Assembly (NCBI RefSeq): GCF_036250065.1 | Contig: NZ_CP109199.1 | Coordinates: 310,001-374,000, forward strand | Reading direction: 5' to 3' | Length of the DNA stretch: 64,000 nt | Origin: Micromonospora sp. NBC_01699 | GTDB taxonomy: Bacteria > Actinomycetota > Actinomycetes > Mycobacteriales > Micromonosporaceae | Shown here: piece after piece, positions 7,914-15,941 of the stretch | Layout of the letters: the number at the start of each line of letters is the position of its first letter | Numbering within the stretch: position 1 is the first letter of the stretch | The notes under the pieces: model-generated | The model's database searches: none | Told to the model about the DNA's origin: nothing | The model's input: the letters and a program-made list of their open reading frames with translations, nothing else | Made by a program: the position numbers and the translations under genes

Positions 7914-8648
7914 GTGTCCACATCAACCGCCACGAGTGGTCCACTACGCCGCGTCCCGGTGCAGGGCCGCAGCGTTGCCCGGGTCCAGCGCATGCTCGAC
8001 GCCTGTGCCGAACTGGTCGACGAGGTGGGCTACGAGGGGCTGACCACGACCCTGCTCGCCGAACGGGCGGAGGTGGCGATCGGCTCGGTCTACCAGTTCT
8101 TCCCGGACAAGCGGGCGATCGTGCAGGCGCTCACGCTGCGCAACATGGAGGCGTACCTCGAACGCCTGGCCGACCGGTTCTCCCAGGGCGATCTGGCCCA
8201 CTGGTGGGACGGGGTCGACGCAGGCATAGACGAGTACATCGCCATGCACCGGCTGGTGCCCGGCTTCCGTACGCTGCACTTCGGCGACGTGGTCGACGTG
8301 CACCTGCTCGACGAGCAGCGGGACAACAACGGGGTCATCGCCGAACAGCTCGCCCGGGTGCTGGTCGAACAGTTCGGGATCACCGACGGCCCGCCGCTGC
8401 GGTTCGCGCTGGAGATCGCCGTCGAGGCCGCCGACGCCCTGATCAAGCTCGCCTTCCGGCGGGACTCCGACGGGGACGAGCGGGTGCTCGCCGAGGCCAA
8501 GGCGTTGATCCGCGAATACCTGTACCGCCAGGTCGGCACGGCGCCGGCCGTACCGGAGCAGTCCGGCGGACCGGAACAGACCGGTGCCGCCACGGGCGTC
8601 CCGGTCGCCGTCGGCGCCGCCGACCCGGCCGACAACCCGACCGGCTGA
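7914..8648 (+). CDS. TetR/AcrR-family transcriptional regulator
   Basis: A 244-aa regulator. The N-terminal helix-turn-helix lies around residues 20-70, with TTTLLAERAEVAIGSVYQFF followed by PDKRAIVQAL, the usual TetR recognition helix. The C-terminal ligand domain is all-helical and ends in a Pro/Ala/Thr-rich tail. GTG at 7914 was preferred because AAGGGGGA sits 10 nt upstream; an in-frame ATG at 7812 lies inside the palindromic operator and lacks an SD. Divergent orientation and shared palindromes suggest that it represses itself and the ALO-type oxidase. The inducer is unknown. Confidence 0.9.
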   Translation: MSTSTATSGPLRRVPVQGRSVARVQRMLDACAELVDEVGYEGLTTTLLAERAEVAIGSVYQFFPDKRAIVQALTLRNMEAYLERLADRFSQGDLAHWWDGVDAGIDEYIAMHRLVPGFRTLHFGDVVDVHLLDEQRDNNGVIAEQLARVLVEQFGITDGPPLRFALEIAVEAADALIKLAFRRDSDGDERVLAEAKALIREYLYRQVGTAPAVPEQSGGPEQTGAATGVPVAVGAADPADNPTG

Positions 8649-8655
8649 CCTCCGG

Positions 8656-8729
8656 CCGAGGCTGGTCGCGGGTAGACCACCGGGGCTCGTCGCGGGTAGG
8701 CCAGCCGAGGCTGGTCGCGGGCGGGTCAG
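8656..8729. repeat. Three tandem copies of a 24-25-bp unit
   Basis: Units begin at 8656, 8680 and 8705 with consensus CCGAGGCTGGTCGCGGGTAG plus five more bases. They fill the 77-bp gap between the convergent TetR and PLP-enzyme genes, and the last unit reaches the stop codon of the latter. No hairpin of note is seen; it looks like a slippage minisatellite. Confidence 0.7.
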
Positions 8730-9946
8730 AGGAACGCCCGGCCCTCGCCCCGGTAGCTCGGCACCGTCGCCACCACCTGCTCACCCTCGATCAGGTGCAG
8801 CTCGTTGACGTGCTCACTCAACTCGCCGGCCTTGGCGTGGCGGAACCAGACCCGGTCACCGACCGCCAGGGTGTTTGCCACCGACCCGGCCAGCGGCGTC
8901 TGCACCTCGCCGGCGCCCTCCGAGCCGGTCAACCGCAACCCGGCCGGTAGCCACGGCTCCGGCAACCGGCTCGGATCGGCCGGACCGGAGGCGATCCAGC
9001 CGCCGCCGAGCACCGTCGCCAGGCCGGGCGCCGGGCGGCGTACCACGGCGAGGGCGAAGAACGCGGCCGGAGCCGGTCGCCACGCGCGGTAGCCGTCGAA
9101 CAGGGTCGGCCCGTACAGCCCGGAGCCGGCGGTGATCTCGGTCACGGCCGGATCCGCGCTGGTCGCGGCCATACTGCCGGTGCCGCCGCCGTTGACGAAC
9201 GCCAGGTCGGCGTGTTCGCGTACGGCGGCCACCGCCGCGCCGCGCCGGGCCAGCAGTTCCGGGTACGACCAGTGTTGCAACGCCCGGATCGCCACCCCGC
9301 GCAGGGCCTGTCCGGGCGGGGCGTCGGCGAGCCCGGCGATCTGTGCCTCGTACGACATCAGTCCGACCAGCCGGAACCCACGGCGGGCGGTGACCTGCGC
9401 GGCCAGCGTGCCGGCGGCGGTGGCCGAGTGCACCGGCGAGCGGCGCACCCCGATGTGCACCCGGCCCCCGGCCGGTCGCCACGAGGCGTCGAGGTCGAGG
9501 CAGATCCGGATCGGCTCCCGCCGGTCGGCCGGTACGACCGCGTCGACCAGGTCGAGTTGGTCCGGGCTGTCCACCATCAGGGTCACCGCCGAGGCCAGCT
9601 CGGCGTCCCCGGCCAACTCGGCCAGCGCCGCCCGGTCCGCACTCGGGTACGCCACCAGCACGTCGCCCGTCACACCGGCCCGGACCAGCCAGTTCGCCTC
9701 CCGCACCGTGTACGCCATCACCCCGTGCCAGCCCGGCCGGGCGAGCGTACGGGTGATCAGGTCACGGCAGCGGACCGACTTGCTCGCCACCCGTACCGGC
9801 TTGCCGGCGGCGCGCGCGATGAGCGCGTCGGCGTTGGCGTCGAAGGCGGTCAGGTCGACCGCCGCGAACGGTGGGTCGAGGTGCGCGGTCGCCCGGTCCA
9901 GGCGGGTGCGCAGGGCATCTCGGGCGATTGGTTCCTCGGTGGGCAC
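8726..9946 (-). CDS. PLP-dependent amino acid deaminase/aldolase-like protein (alanine racemase fold)
   Basis: A 406-aa fold-type III PLP enzyme related to D-threonine aldolase and D-serine dehydratase. The N-terminal alanine-racemase-like barrel contains PVRVASKSVRC, where K56 is the expected Schiff-base lysine. The C-terminal beta domain includes VGDRVWFRHAKAGELSEHVN with the HAK and ELSEH elements that bind metal in D-threonine aldolases. The GTG start at 9946 has no clear SD. Genes of this type are often found next to ALO-type oxidases in actinomycetes, and here a TetR gene lies between the two. A shared, undefined catabolic role is inference. Confidence 0.82.
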   Translation of the reverse strand: MPTEEPIARDALRTRLDRATAHLDPPFAAVDLTAFDANADALIARAAGKPVRVASKSVRCRDLITRTLARPGWHGVMAYTVREANWLVRAGVTGDVLVAYPSADRAALAELAGDAELASAVTLMVDSPDQLDLVDAVVPADRREPIRICLDLDASWRPAGGRVHIGVRRSPVHSATAAGTLAAQVTARRGFRLVGLMSYEAQIAGLADAPPGQALRGVAIRALQHWSYPELLARRGAAVAAVREHADLAFVNGGGTGSMAATSADPAVTEITAGSGLYGPTLFDGYRAWRPAPAAFFALAVVRRPAPGLATVLGGGWIASGPADPSRLPEPWLPAGLRLTGSEGAGEVQTPLAGSVANTLAVGDRVWFRHAKAGELSEHVNELHLIEGEQVVATVPSYRGEGRAFL

Positions 9947-10032
9947 ATGTGCACGCTAACCGCCCAGCCGCCAATGCGAAACACCCTCGCGTCTTGCCGA
10001 TCGTGTCGACCGTCCCCGCCGCGAACAGGGGA

Positions 10033-12333
10033 ATGTCGGGGCAGCGCCCGTTCACGCCGCGATTAGAGTGTCCGGGGAAGCCCAGCGATGGGCCGGCACT
10101 CGGAGGTACGGCCATCGACACGAACCGCAGCGGCGAGCCAGGAGCGACATCCTCGGCAGCGCCGTCCACCACCCAGGTCGACCGCACGGGTTACCAGGCA
10201 CTCCGGTCAGTGCTGCGGATCCGACCCTTCCGCCGGCTCTGGCTGGTGCTCGGCGCGGCCTCGTTCGCCGACTGGCTCGGCCTGCTGGCCACGTCGATCT
10301 TCGCGGCCACCCAGGTCAGCGGCGACACCGCGAAGGGGCTGGCGTTCGGTGGGGTGATCGCGGTACGGCTGCTGCCGGCGCTGCTGCTCGGCCCGGTCGC
10401 CGGGGTGCTGGCCGACCGGTTCGACCGGCGCCTCACCATGGTCGTCTGCGACCTGCTGCGTTTCGTGCTGTTCGCCTCGATTCCGCTGGCCGCGCTGCTC
10501 AACGTCGGCGGTGCGCTGGTCGTCGGCTGGGCGGCGGTGGCCACCTTCCTGATCGAGGCGATCACGCTGATCTGGATCCCGGCCAAGGAGGCCGCGGTCC
10601 CGAACCTGATCCCGCGTACCCGGCTGGAGGTGGCCAACCAGCTCACGCTGATCACCACCTACGGGGTGACCCCGGTGCTGGCCGCGATCAGCATCGCGGT
10701 GCTCGACCGCAGCGTCCGGGCCGTCTCCGGCGGACCGCCGCAGGGCTGGAGCGACCCGACCCAACTGGCGCTCTACTTCAACTCGCTGAGCCGGCTCGCC
10801 ACCGCGCTCGTCGTCTTCTTCGGCATCCGCGAGATCAGCGGCCGGGTCGGCGCCCGCGAGGGCGGCGGCCAGGAGAGCGTGCTGCGACAGTTCCTCGACG
10901 GCTGGAAGTTCATCGGCAAGACCCCGCTGATCCGTGGCCTGGTCCTGGGCATTTTCGGCGCCTTCGCCGGTGGCGGCGTGGTGATCGGTACGGCGAACTT
11001 CTTCACCAAGTCGCTCAGCGCCGGTGAGGCCGCGTTCTACCTGCTCTTCGGCTCGATCTTCATCGGCCTGTCGGTCGGCATCGGCCTCGGCCCGATGATC
11101 GTCCGGGAGATGTCCCGCCGCCGCTGGTTCGGCATGAGCATCGTCCTGGCCAGCGCCTCGGTGCTGGTGCTGGCCGCCGCCATCCACCTGTCGATGGCGA
11201 TTCTCGGCGCGGTGCTGGTCGGCGCCGGTGCCGGCATGGCCTTCCTGGCCGGCACCACCCTGCTCGGCGGCGAGGTCGCCGACGAGGTACGCGGCCGGGT
11301 CTTCTCGGTCGTACAGACCGGCACCCGGCTGGTGCTGATCCTGGCCATCTCGATCAGCAGCCTGCTGGTCGGCGTCGGTGGTTCCCGCGAACTGCGGATC
11401 GCCGACCTGGGCATCTCGGTCTCCTCCACCCGCCTGCTGCTGCTCGTCGCCGGAGTCGCCGGGATCTTCGCCGGCATCAACGCCTTCCGCCAGATGGACG
11501 ACAAGCCGGGCGTACCGGTCCTGGCGGACCTGTGGGGCTCGATCCGGGGACGCCCGCTCTCGCCGGCCGAACCGTTCACCTCGACCGGTGCCTTCGTGGT
11601 CTTCGAGGGCGGCGAGGGGGCCGGCAAGTCCACCCAGGTCACGACGTTGGCCGAGGCGCTGCGGTCCGAGGGCCGGGAGGTGCTGGTGACCCGCGAGCCG
11701 GGCGCCACCGACGTGGGCGTACGGATCCGCTCCCTGGTGCTCGACAGTGTGGCGGCCGGTGCCGTACCGCTCTCGCCACGCGCCGAGGCGCTGCTGTACG
11801 CCGCCGACCGGGCCCATCACGTGGCCACCGTGGTCCGCCCGGCGCTGACCCGGGGCGCGGTGGTGATCAGCGACCGGTACGTCGACTCGTCCCTGGCCTA
11901 CCAGGGCGCCGGTCGTACGCTCCCGGTCGACGAGGTCTCCTGGCTCTCCTCCTGGGCCACCGGCGGGCTCAAGCCCGACCTGGTGGTGCTGCTCGACGTC
12001 GACCCCCGGGCCGGGCTGGACCGGGTGGCCGCCCGGGGCGGGGGCGCGGACCGGCTGGAGGGCGAGTCGCTCGACTTCCACGAGCGGGTCCGGGACGCCT
12101 TCCTCGACCTGGCCGCCGCCGACCCCAAGCGTTACCTGGTGCTCGATGGCACCGGCTCGATCGAGCGGATCGCCGCCACGGTCGCCCAGCGGGTTCGCGG
12201 CATGCTCACCGACCCGGACCCGATCGTGCACCCCGGTCCGGCGAGGCCGCTCGACCCGTCGGTCGAACCGAGGACACCGGAACCGAGCCCCCCGGAACCG
12301 AGCCCCCCGGTGGAGTTGGAGCGGCGGTCCTGA
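10033..12333 (+). CDS. tmk: MFS transporter-thymidylate kinase fusion (dTMP kinase)
   Basis: About 766 aa in two modules. The N-terminal part (to about residue 500) is a 12-helix major facilitator domain with DRFDRRLTM in the loop after helix 2. The C-terminal part is a complete thymidylate kinase making dTDP from dTMP: P-loop FEGGEGAGKST near residue 525, VTREPGATDVG, the DRYVDSSLAYQG motif, and a lid segment. This fusion is known in actinomycetes and fits the tmk-holB-ricT gene order. The start is uncertain. ATG 10033 is the nearest standard codon, but GGAGG (10102-10106) sits 7 nt before an in-frame ATC at 10114, which may be the true start. The stop overlaps a mini-ORF before holB. Confidence 0.93.
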   Translation: MSGQRPFTPRLECPGKPSDGPALGGTAIDTNRSGEPGATSSAAPSTTQVDRTGYQALRSVLRIRPFRRLWLVLGAASFADWLGLLATSIFAATQVSGDTAKGLAFGGVIAVRLLPALLLGPVAGVLADRFDRRLTMVVCDLLRFVLFASIPLAALLNVGGALVVGWAAVATFLIEAITLIWIPAKEAAVPNLIPRTRLEVANQLTLITTYGVTPVLAAISIAVLDRSVRAVSGGPPQGWSDPTQLALYFNSLSRLATALVVFFGIREISGRVGAREGGGQESVLRQFLDGWKFIGKTPLIRGLVLGIFGAFAGGGVVIGTANFFTKSLSAGEAAFYLLFGSIFIGLSVGIGLGPMIVREMSRRRWFGMSIVLASASVLVLAAAIHLSMAILGAVLVGAGAGMAFLAGTTLLGGEVADEVRGRVFSVVQTGTRLVLILAISISSLLVGVGGSRELRIADLGISVSSTRLLLLVAGVAGIFAGINAFRQMDDKPGVPVLADLWGSIRGRPLSPAEPFTSTGAFVVFEGGEGAGKSTQVTTLAEALRSEGREVLVTREPGATDVGVRIRSLVLDSVAAGAVPLSPRAEALLYAADRAHHVATVVRPALTRGAVVISDRYVDSSLAYQGAGRTLPVDEVSWLSSWATGGLKPDLVVLLDVDPRAGLDRVAARGGGADRLEGESLDFHERVRDAFLDLAAADPKRYLVLDGTGSIERIAATVAQRVRGMLTDPDPIVHPGPARPLDPSVEPRTPEPSPPEPSPPVELERRS

Positions 12334-12393
12334 TGGCCGACATCTTCGCGGAACCGGAGCGGCGGTCCTGATGGCCGATGTCTTTGCCGAACT
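12318..12393 (+). repeat. Tandem 38-bp duplication at the tmk-holB junction
   Basis: Copies 12318-12355 and 12356-12393 share 33 of 38 bases; the first 23 are identical. Each contains TCCTGATGGCCGA, so each supplies a TGATG stop/start overlap. Copy 1 ends tmk and starts a 12-codon ORF (12333-12371, product MADIFAEPERRS); copy 2 ends that ORF and starts holB (MADVFAE). Four of the five differences fall at third codon positions or are conservative (Ile/Val). Confidence 0.85.
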
Positions 12394-13579
12394 GGTCGGC
12401 CAGGCCGAGGCGACCGCGACGCTGCGGCGGGCGGCCGCCTCGGCGGCGGAGGTGATCCGGGCCGGTGTCGTACCGGACCCGGCGGCCGTCATCAACAGCG
12501 CGATGACGCACGCCTGGATCTTCACCGGCCCGCCCGGATCCGGCCGGTCGGCGGCCGCCCGTGCGTTCGCCGCCGCGCTCCAGTGCGAGCGGGGCACCGG
12601 CTGCGGCGACTGCGCCGGCTGCCACACCACGCTCGCCGGCACCAACGCCGACGTACGGTTCGTCGTACCCGAGGGGCTTTCCATCGGTGTCGGGGAGATG
12701 CGGGCCCTGGTGCTCCGGTCGGCGAGCACCCCGTCCGGCGGGCGCTGGCAGGTGGTGGTCATCTCCGACGCCGACCGGCTCACCGAGGCTGCCGGAAACG
12801 CCCTGCTCAAGGCGATCGAAGAGCCTCCACCTCGGACGGTCTTCCTGCTCTGCACCCCGTCCACCCACCCGGACGACATCTCGGTGACCATCAGGTCCCG
12901 GTGCCGGCTGGTGCCGTTGCGCCAACCGCCGGCCGACGCGGTTGCGGCCGTACTCGCCGAGCGGGACGGGATCGCGCCGGACCTGGCCGGGTGGGCGGCC
13001 GCGGCGGCGCAGGGGCACGTCGGCCGGGCCCGCCGGTTGGCCCGCGACCCGGAGGCGCGCAAGCGGCGGGACGCGGTGCTGGCGGTGCCGCGCCGGTTGA
13101 CCGGGGTCGGGGCCTGTTTCGACGCCGCCGCCACCCTGATCGACTCGGCCGAGGCCGAAGCGGAGGCGGCGGTGGCGGAGTCGGACGCGAGCGAACGGGC
13201 CGCGTTGCAGACCGCGCTGGGTGCCGGCGGAACGGGCAAGGGTGCCGCCGGTGCGGCGCGCGGCTCGGCCGGGCAACTCAAGGACCTGGAACGACGGCAG
13301 AAGTCGCGGGCCACCAGGGCGCAGCGGGACGCGCTGGACCGGGCCCTGGTCGACCTGGCCGGCTTCTACCGGGACGTACTGGCGGTGTCGCTGGGTGCCC
13401 CGGTCGCGCCGGTGCACACCGACACGGCGCCGTTGGCGAGCGCGGCGGCGGCGAAGTGGACCCCGGAGGCGACGCTGCGCCGCCTGGAGGCGGTGCTCGC
13501 CTGCCGTACGGCGATCGACACGAACGTCAAGCCCCGGATCGCCGTCGAGGCGATGATGCTCTCCCTCTGGCGCGGCTGA
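12371..13579 (+). CDS. holB: DNA polymerase III subunit delta'
   Basis: A 402-aa AAA+ clamp-loader subunit that works with gamma/tau and delta to load the beta clamp. The P-loop is GPPGSGRSAAA, with Arg where an active ATPase has Lys, as expected for a non-hydrolysing delta'. A four-cysteine zinc module (CERGTGCGDCAGC) follows, then VISDADRLTEAAGNALLK, EEPPP and the IRSRC sensor motif. ATG 12371 overlaps the stop of an upstream 12-codon ORF created by duplication of the tmk-holB junction, giving translational coupling. Residues about 255-300 are an Ala/Glu-rich insertion before the C-terminal collar domain. Downstream genes for RicT and others follow in the same direction. Confidence 0.95.
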   Translation: MADVFAELVGQAEATATLRRAAASAAEVIRAGVVPDPAAVINSAMTHAWIFTGPPGSGRSAAARAFAAALQCERGTGCGDCAGCHTTLAGTNADVRFVVPEGLSIGVGEMRALVLRSASTPSGGRWQVVVISDADRLTEAAGNALLKAIEEPPPRTVFLLCTPSTHPDDISVTIRSRCRLVPLRQPPADAVAAVLAERDGIAPDLAGWAAAAAQGHVGRARRLARDPEARKRRDAVLAVPRRLTGVGACFDAAATLIDSAEAEAEAAVAESDASERAALQTALGAGGTGKGAAGAARGSAGQLKDLERRQKSRATRAQRDALDRALVDLAGFYRDVLAVSLGAPVAPVHTDTAPLASAAAAKWTPEATLRRLEAVLACRTAIDTNVKPRIAVEAMMLSLWRG

Positions 13580-13689
13580 CCGAGGTCGATCCCACGGGGT
13601 TCCGTTCGGGAGATCCAACCGGTACGGTGCGTAGCTTGGCGCAACAGCGACGGCACAGTCAGTGAATGGCTGCCGGGAGGAGCTCATCG

Positions 13690-14016
13690 ATGTCGCGGGA
13701 GATCGACGAGACCTGGGTCGAGGAGGCGGTCGAGCGCTACCGCCGGATCGAGTCGTTGCAGGCCGAGTTCGACCAGGCGATACGCGCGGTCGAGGTCAGC
13801 GTACGGTCACCGGACGGGCTGGTCGAGGTGCTGGTGACCGCCGCCGGGACGATCACCGACGTCCGCTTCCTGGCCCCGGTGCGCAGCCGTGGCGACGCCG
13901 AGCTGGCCCGCTCCGTACAGGCCGCGGTGACCGCCGCCGCCGATGCGGCCGGATGGGCGCGGGAGAAGCTGCACACCGAGACGTTCGGCGCGTACCGGCG
14001 ACTGACGGAGGCGTGA
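13690..14016 (+). CDS. YbaB/EbfC-family nucleoid-associated-like protein
   Basis: A 108-aa protein with the YbaB pattern: an N-terminal helix (ERYRRIESLQAEFDQAI), a beta sheet (VEVSVRSPDGLVEVLVTA AGTITDVRF), and a C-terminal helix (SVQAAVTAAADAAGWAREKL). GGGAGG at 13675-13680 sets the ATG at 13690 rather than the ATG at 13666. The stop is immediately followed by the GTG of the next gene, so these small genes form one unit. YbaB-like proteins bind DNA in some bacteria, but in actinomycetes such genes often accompany WXG100/ESX genes, which applies here. Its own activity is unproven. Confidence 0.8.
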   Translation: MSREIDETWVEEAVERYRRIESLQAEFDQAIRAVEVSVRSPDGLVEVLVTAAGTITDVRFLAPVRSRGDAELARSVQAAVTAAADAAGWAREKLHTETFGAYRRLTEA

Positions 14017-14322
14017 GTGGAGAGCCTGCGCGAACTCGCCGACAAGCTGGACGAGGCGGCCGGGACACTCACCGCCGCCGGCCGTGAACTGGGCCGTGCC
14101 GACCGTGCCCGGCCGGCGCTCCGGGTCGACGGACCGGGCCGGCTCACCGGGACCATCCGGGCGCTGGGCGAGCAGTGGCAGGCCGCCATCGGGGCGCGGG
14201 CCACGGAGGCGACGCTGACCGCCGACCGGGTCGCCGACCTCGCCGCCACGCTGCGGTTGGTGGCCGACGGCTACGCCGACACCGATGACGCCGCCCGGCG
14301 CCGGCACGCGCGGGAGGCATGA
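14017..14322 (+). CDS. Small helical ESX/EspC-like protein
   Basis: A 101-aa, almost wholly helical protein. The end, VADLAATLRLVADGYADTDDAARRRH, resembles the YxxTD C-terminus of EspC-type type VII secretion substrates (split here as VADLAATLRLV and YADTDDAA). GTG 14017 directly abuts the previous stop, and the end overlaps the next ATG by 4 nt, so expression is coupled. The next gene has a WxG-like motif, supporting an ESX-linked pair. No ESX secretion ATPase (EccC) is in the window, so actual secretion is inference. Confidence 0.7.
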   Translation: MESLRELADKLDEAAGTLTAAGRELGRADRARPALRVDGPGRLTGTIRALGEQWQAAIGARATEATLTADRVADLAATLRLVADGYADTDDAARRRHAREA

Positions 14323-15020
14323 TGGACCTCGGCCCGAACGCCACCGGGGCGAAGGACCCGCTGGACCACCTCGCCGGGCCCGGCACCGACCTGCTCCGCC
14401 GGGTCGACGACCTGCTCGCGGTGGCCGGAGCGCCGGACGACCACCGGATCTGGCCACTGCTGCGCGCCCTCGGCGCACTGCCCGCCGACGCACTGGGCAC
14501 GATCGTCGCGCTGCGACCGGCGCCGCTGGCCGCCGCCGGCCACGCCGTCCGCACCCTTTCCGAGGAGTACGACCACGCCCGCGCGAACCTCACCACCGGT
14601 GACCCGTGGCAGGGGGCGGGGGCGCAGGCGTACGCCGCCCACCGGGACGCGCTCGCGGCGTACCTCGACGGTGATCCGGAGAGCCTGACCGGGCGGCTCG
14701 CCGCGACCGCCGCGTACGCCGAAGCGGTTGACGACTGGGTGGCCCGCAGCCGGCAGGCGCTCGCCCGCACCCTGGCCGACGTGCTCGGCTCCGCCGAGGC
14801 GGTTACGGTCGTCACGGCCGGTACGACCGGCGACCCCGGCGCCGTCGCGCTGGCCGCCGCCGAGATCGGTGCCCGGGTGCTGGCGACAGTGGCCGAGGCG
14901 GAGACGCGGGGGCGGGACCTGTTGCACCGGTGGGCGCAGGAGTTGACCGAGTTGCCGTACCGGGGTCCGAGGGACGCGGCGCCGAGCCGGCTCGACGGCA
15001 CCACCTGGATCTCCGGCTGA
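14319..15020 (+). CDS. WXG100-like helical protein
   Basis: A 233-aa protein overlapping the previous gene (ATGATGGA; start at 14319 or 14322). Helical throughout, with DPWQGAGAQAYAAH near the middle, a W-x-G turn between two long helices as in WXG100 and PPE-type proteins, followed by a second helical half (residues about 130-220). The end (ELPYRGPRDAAPSRLDGTTW) is probably unstructured. It is likely the larger partner of the EspC-like protein in a type VII secretion-linked pair. No toxin domain is visible. Confidence 0.68.
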   Translation: MMDLGPNATGAKDPLDHLAGPGTDLLRRVDDLLAVAGAPDDHRIWPLLRALGALPADALGTIVALRPAPLAAAGHAVRTLSEEYDHARANLTTGDPWQGAGAQAYAAHRDALAAYLDGDPESLTGRLAATAAYAEAVDDWVARSRQALARTLADVLGSAEAVTVVTAGTTGDPGAVALAAAEIGARVLATVAEAETRGRDLLHRWAQELTELPYRGPRDAAPSRLDGTTWISG

Positions 15021-15083
15021 CTCCCGTGGTGGTCGGAAAAAACGGTAGGTAAGGACCCGGCGTTTTGGACGTAGGGTGGGCAC

Positions 15084-15926
15084 ATGGGGATGCTGTGTGC
15101 GGTTAGCTTCACCCGGTACGGTCGTCTCTACTACCTGGATCCGGGTGAGTTCCGGCCGGCGGTCGGTGACCGGGTGCTGGTCCCCACCGACGACGGCACC
15201 GAGGTTGCCGAGTGCGTCTGGGCGGCCCAGTGGGTCAGTGACGACACCGACGGGTTCCCGCGCCTCGCCGGCCTGGCCGGCGATGCCGACCTGCGTCGCG
15301 ACGAACTCCAGCGCAAACGCAAGGCGGAGGCGAAGGTCGCCGCCAAGCGGCTCATCCGGGAGCACGGGCTGCCGATGAAGGTGATCGCCATCGACCACGT
15401 GCTGGAGTCGCCGGGCGGCACCACGTCCGGCTCCCGCACCACCGTCTACTTCACCGCGCCGCACCGGGTCGACTTCCGGGCGCTGGTCCGCGACCTCGGC
15501 GCCACCCTGCACTGCCGGGTCGAGTTGCGTCAGCTCTCGGCCAGGGACTCGGCGCGGGTGCAGGGCGGCATCGGTTCCTGCGGGCGCGACCTGTGCTGTG
15601 CCACCTTCCTGACCGACTTCGAGCCGGTCACCATCAGGATGGCCAAGGACCAGGACCTGCCGCTCAACCCGCTGCGCATCTCCGGCGCCTGCGGCCGGCT
15701 GATGTGCTGCCTCAAATACGAACACCCGCTGTACGCCAACAGCAGCAACTACCCGACGTCGGGTCAGCGGGTCGAGACTCCCGATGGCCTGGCGAAGGTC
15801 GTGTCCCGGCACCCGCCGAGCGAGACCGTCACCGTACGGCAGATCGAGGACGGAACCGTCCGGCGTTGCGCCGTCGCCGACGTCTGCGGCTCGCGCCGCG
15901 CGTACGAGGGCGCCGACCCGAGCTAG
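15084..15926 (+). CDS. ricT: RicT/YaaT-like PSP1 domain protein
   Basis: A 280-aa PSP1-domain protein. The N-terminus (MGMLCAVSFTRYGRLYYLDP) and central SARDSARVQGGIGSCGRDLC are typical. Cysteine clusters CGRDLCC and CGRLMCCLKYE match those that bind Fe-S in the Bacillus RicAFT complex, which acts on RNase Y-dependent mRNA maturation. RicA and RicF partners are not seen here. Position downstream of holB is conserved between Firmicutes and Actinobacteria. A TAGGGT -10-like box lies 6 nt before the ATG, so the mRNA is probably leaderless. Confidence 0.93.
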   Translation: MGMLCAVSFTRYGRLYYLDPGEFRPAVGDRVLVPTDDGTEVAECVWAAQWVSDDTDGFPRLAGLAGDADLRRDELQRKRKAEAKVAAKRLIREHGLPMKVIAIDHVLESPGGTTSGSRTTVYFTAPHRVDFRALVRDLGATLHCRVELRQLSARDSARVQGGIGSCGRDLCCATFLTDFEPVTIRMAKDQDLPLNPLRISGACGRLMCCLKYEHPLYANSSNYPTSGQRVETPDGLAKVVSRHPPSETVTVRQIEDGTVRRCAVADVCGSRRAYEGADPS

Positions 15927-15941
15927 CAGAGGGGCAGCGAC

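Noticed and set aside
10207-13314. 1035-codon minus-strand ORF across tmk and holB
   Set aside because: Arg/Gln/Asp-rich shadow of two clearly conserved genes on the plus strand.
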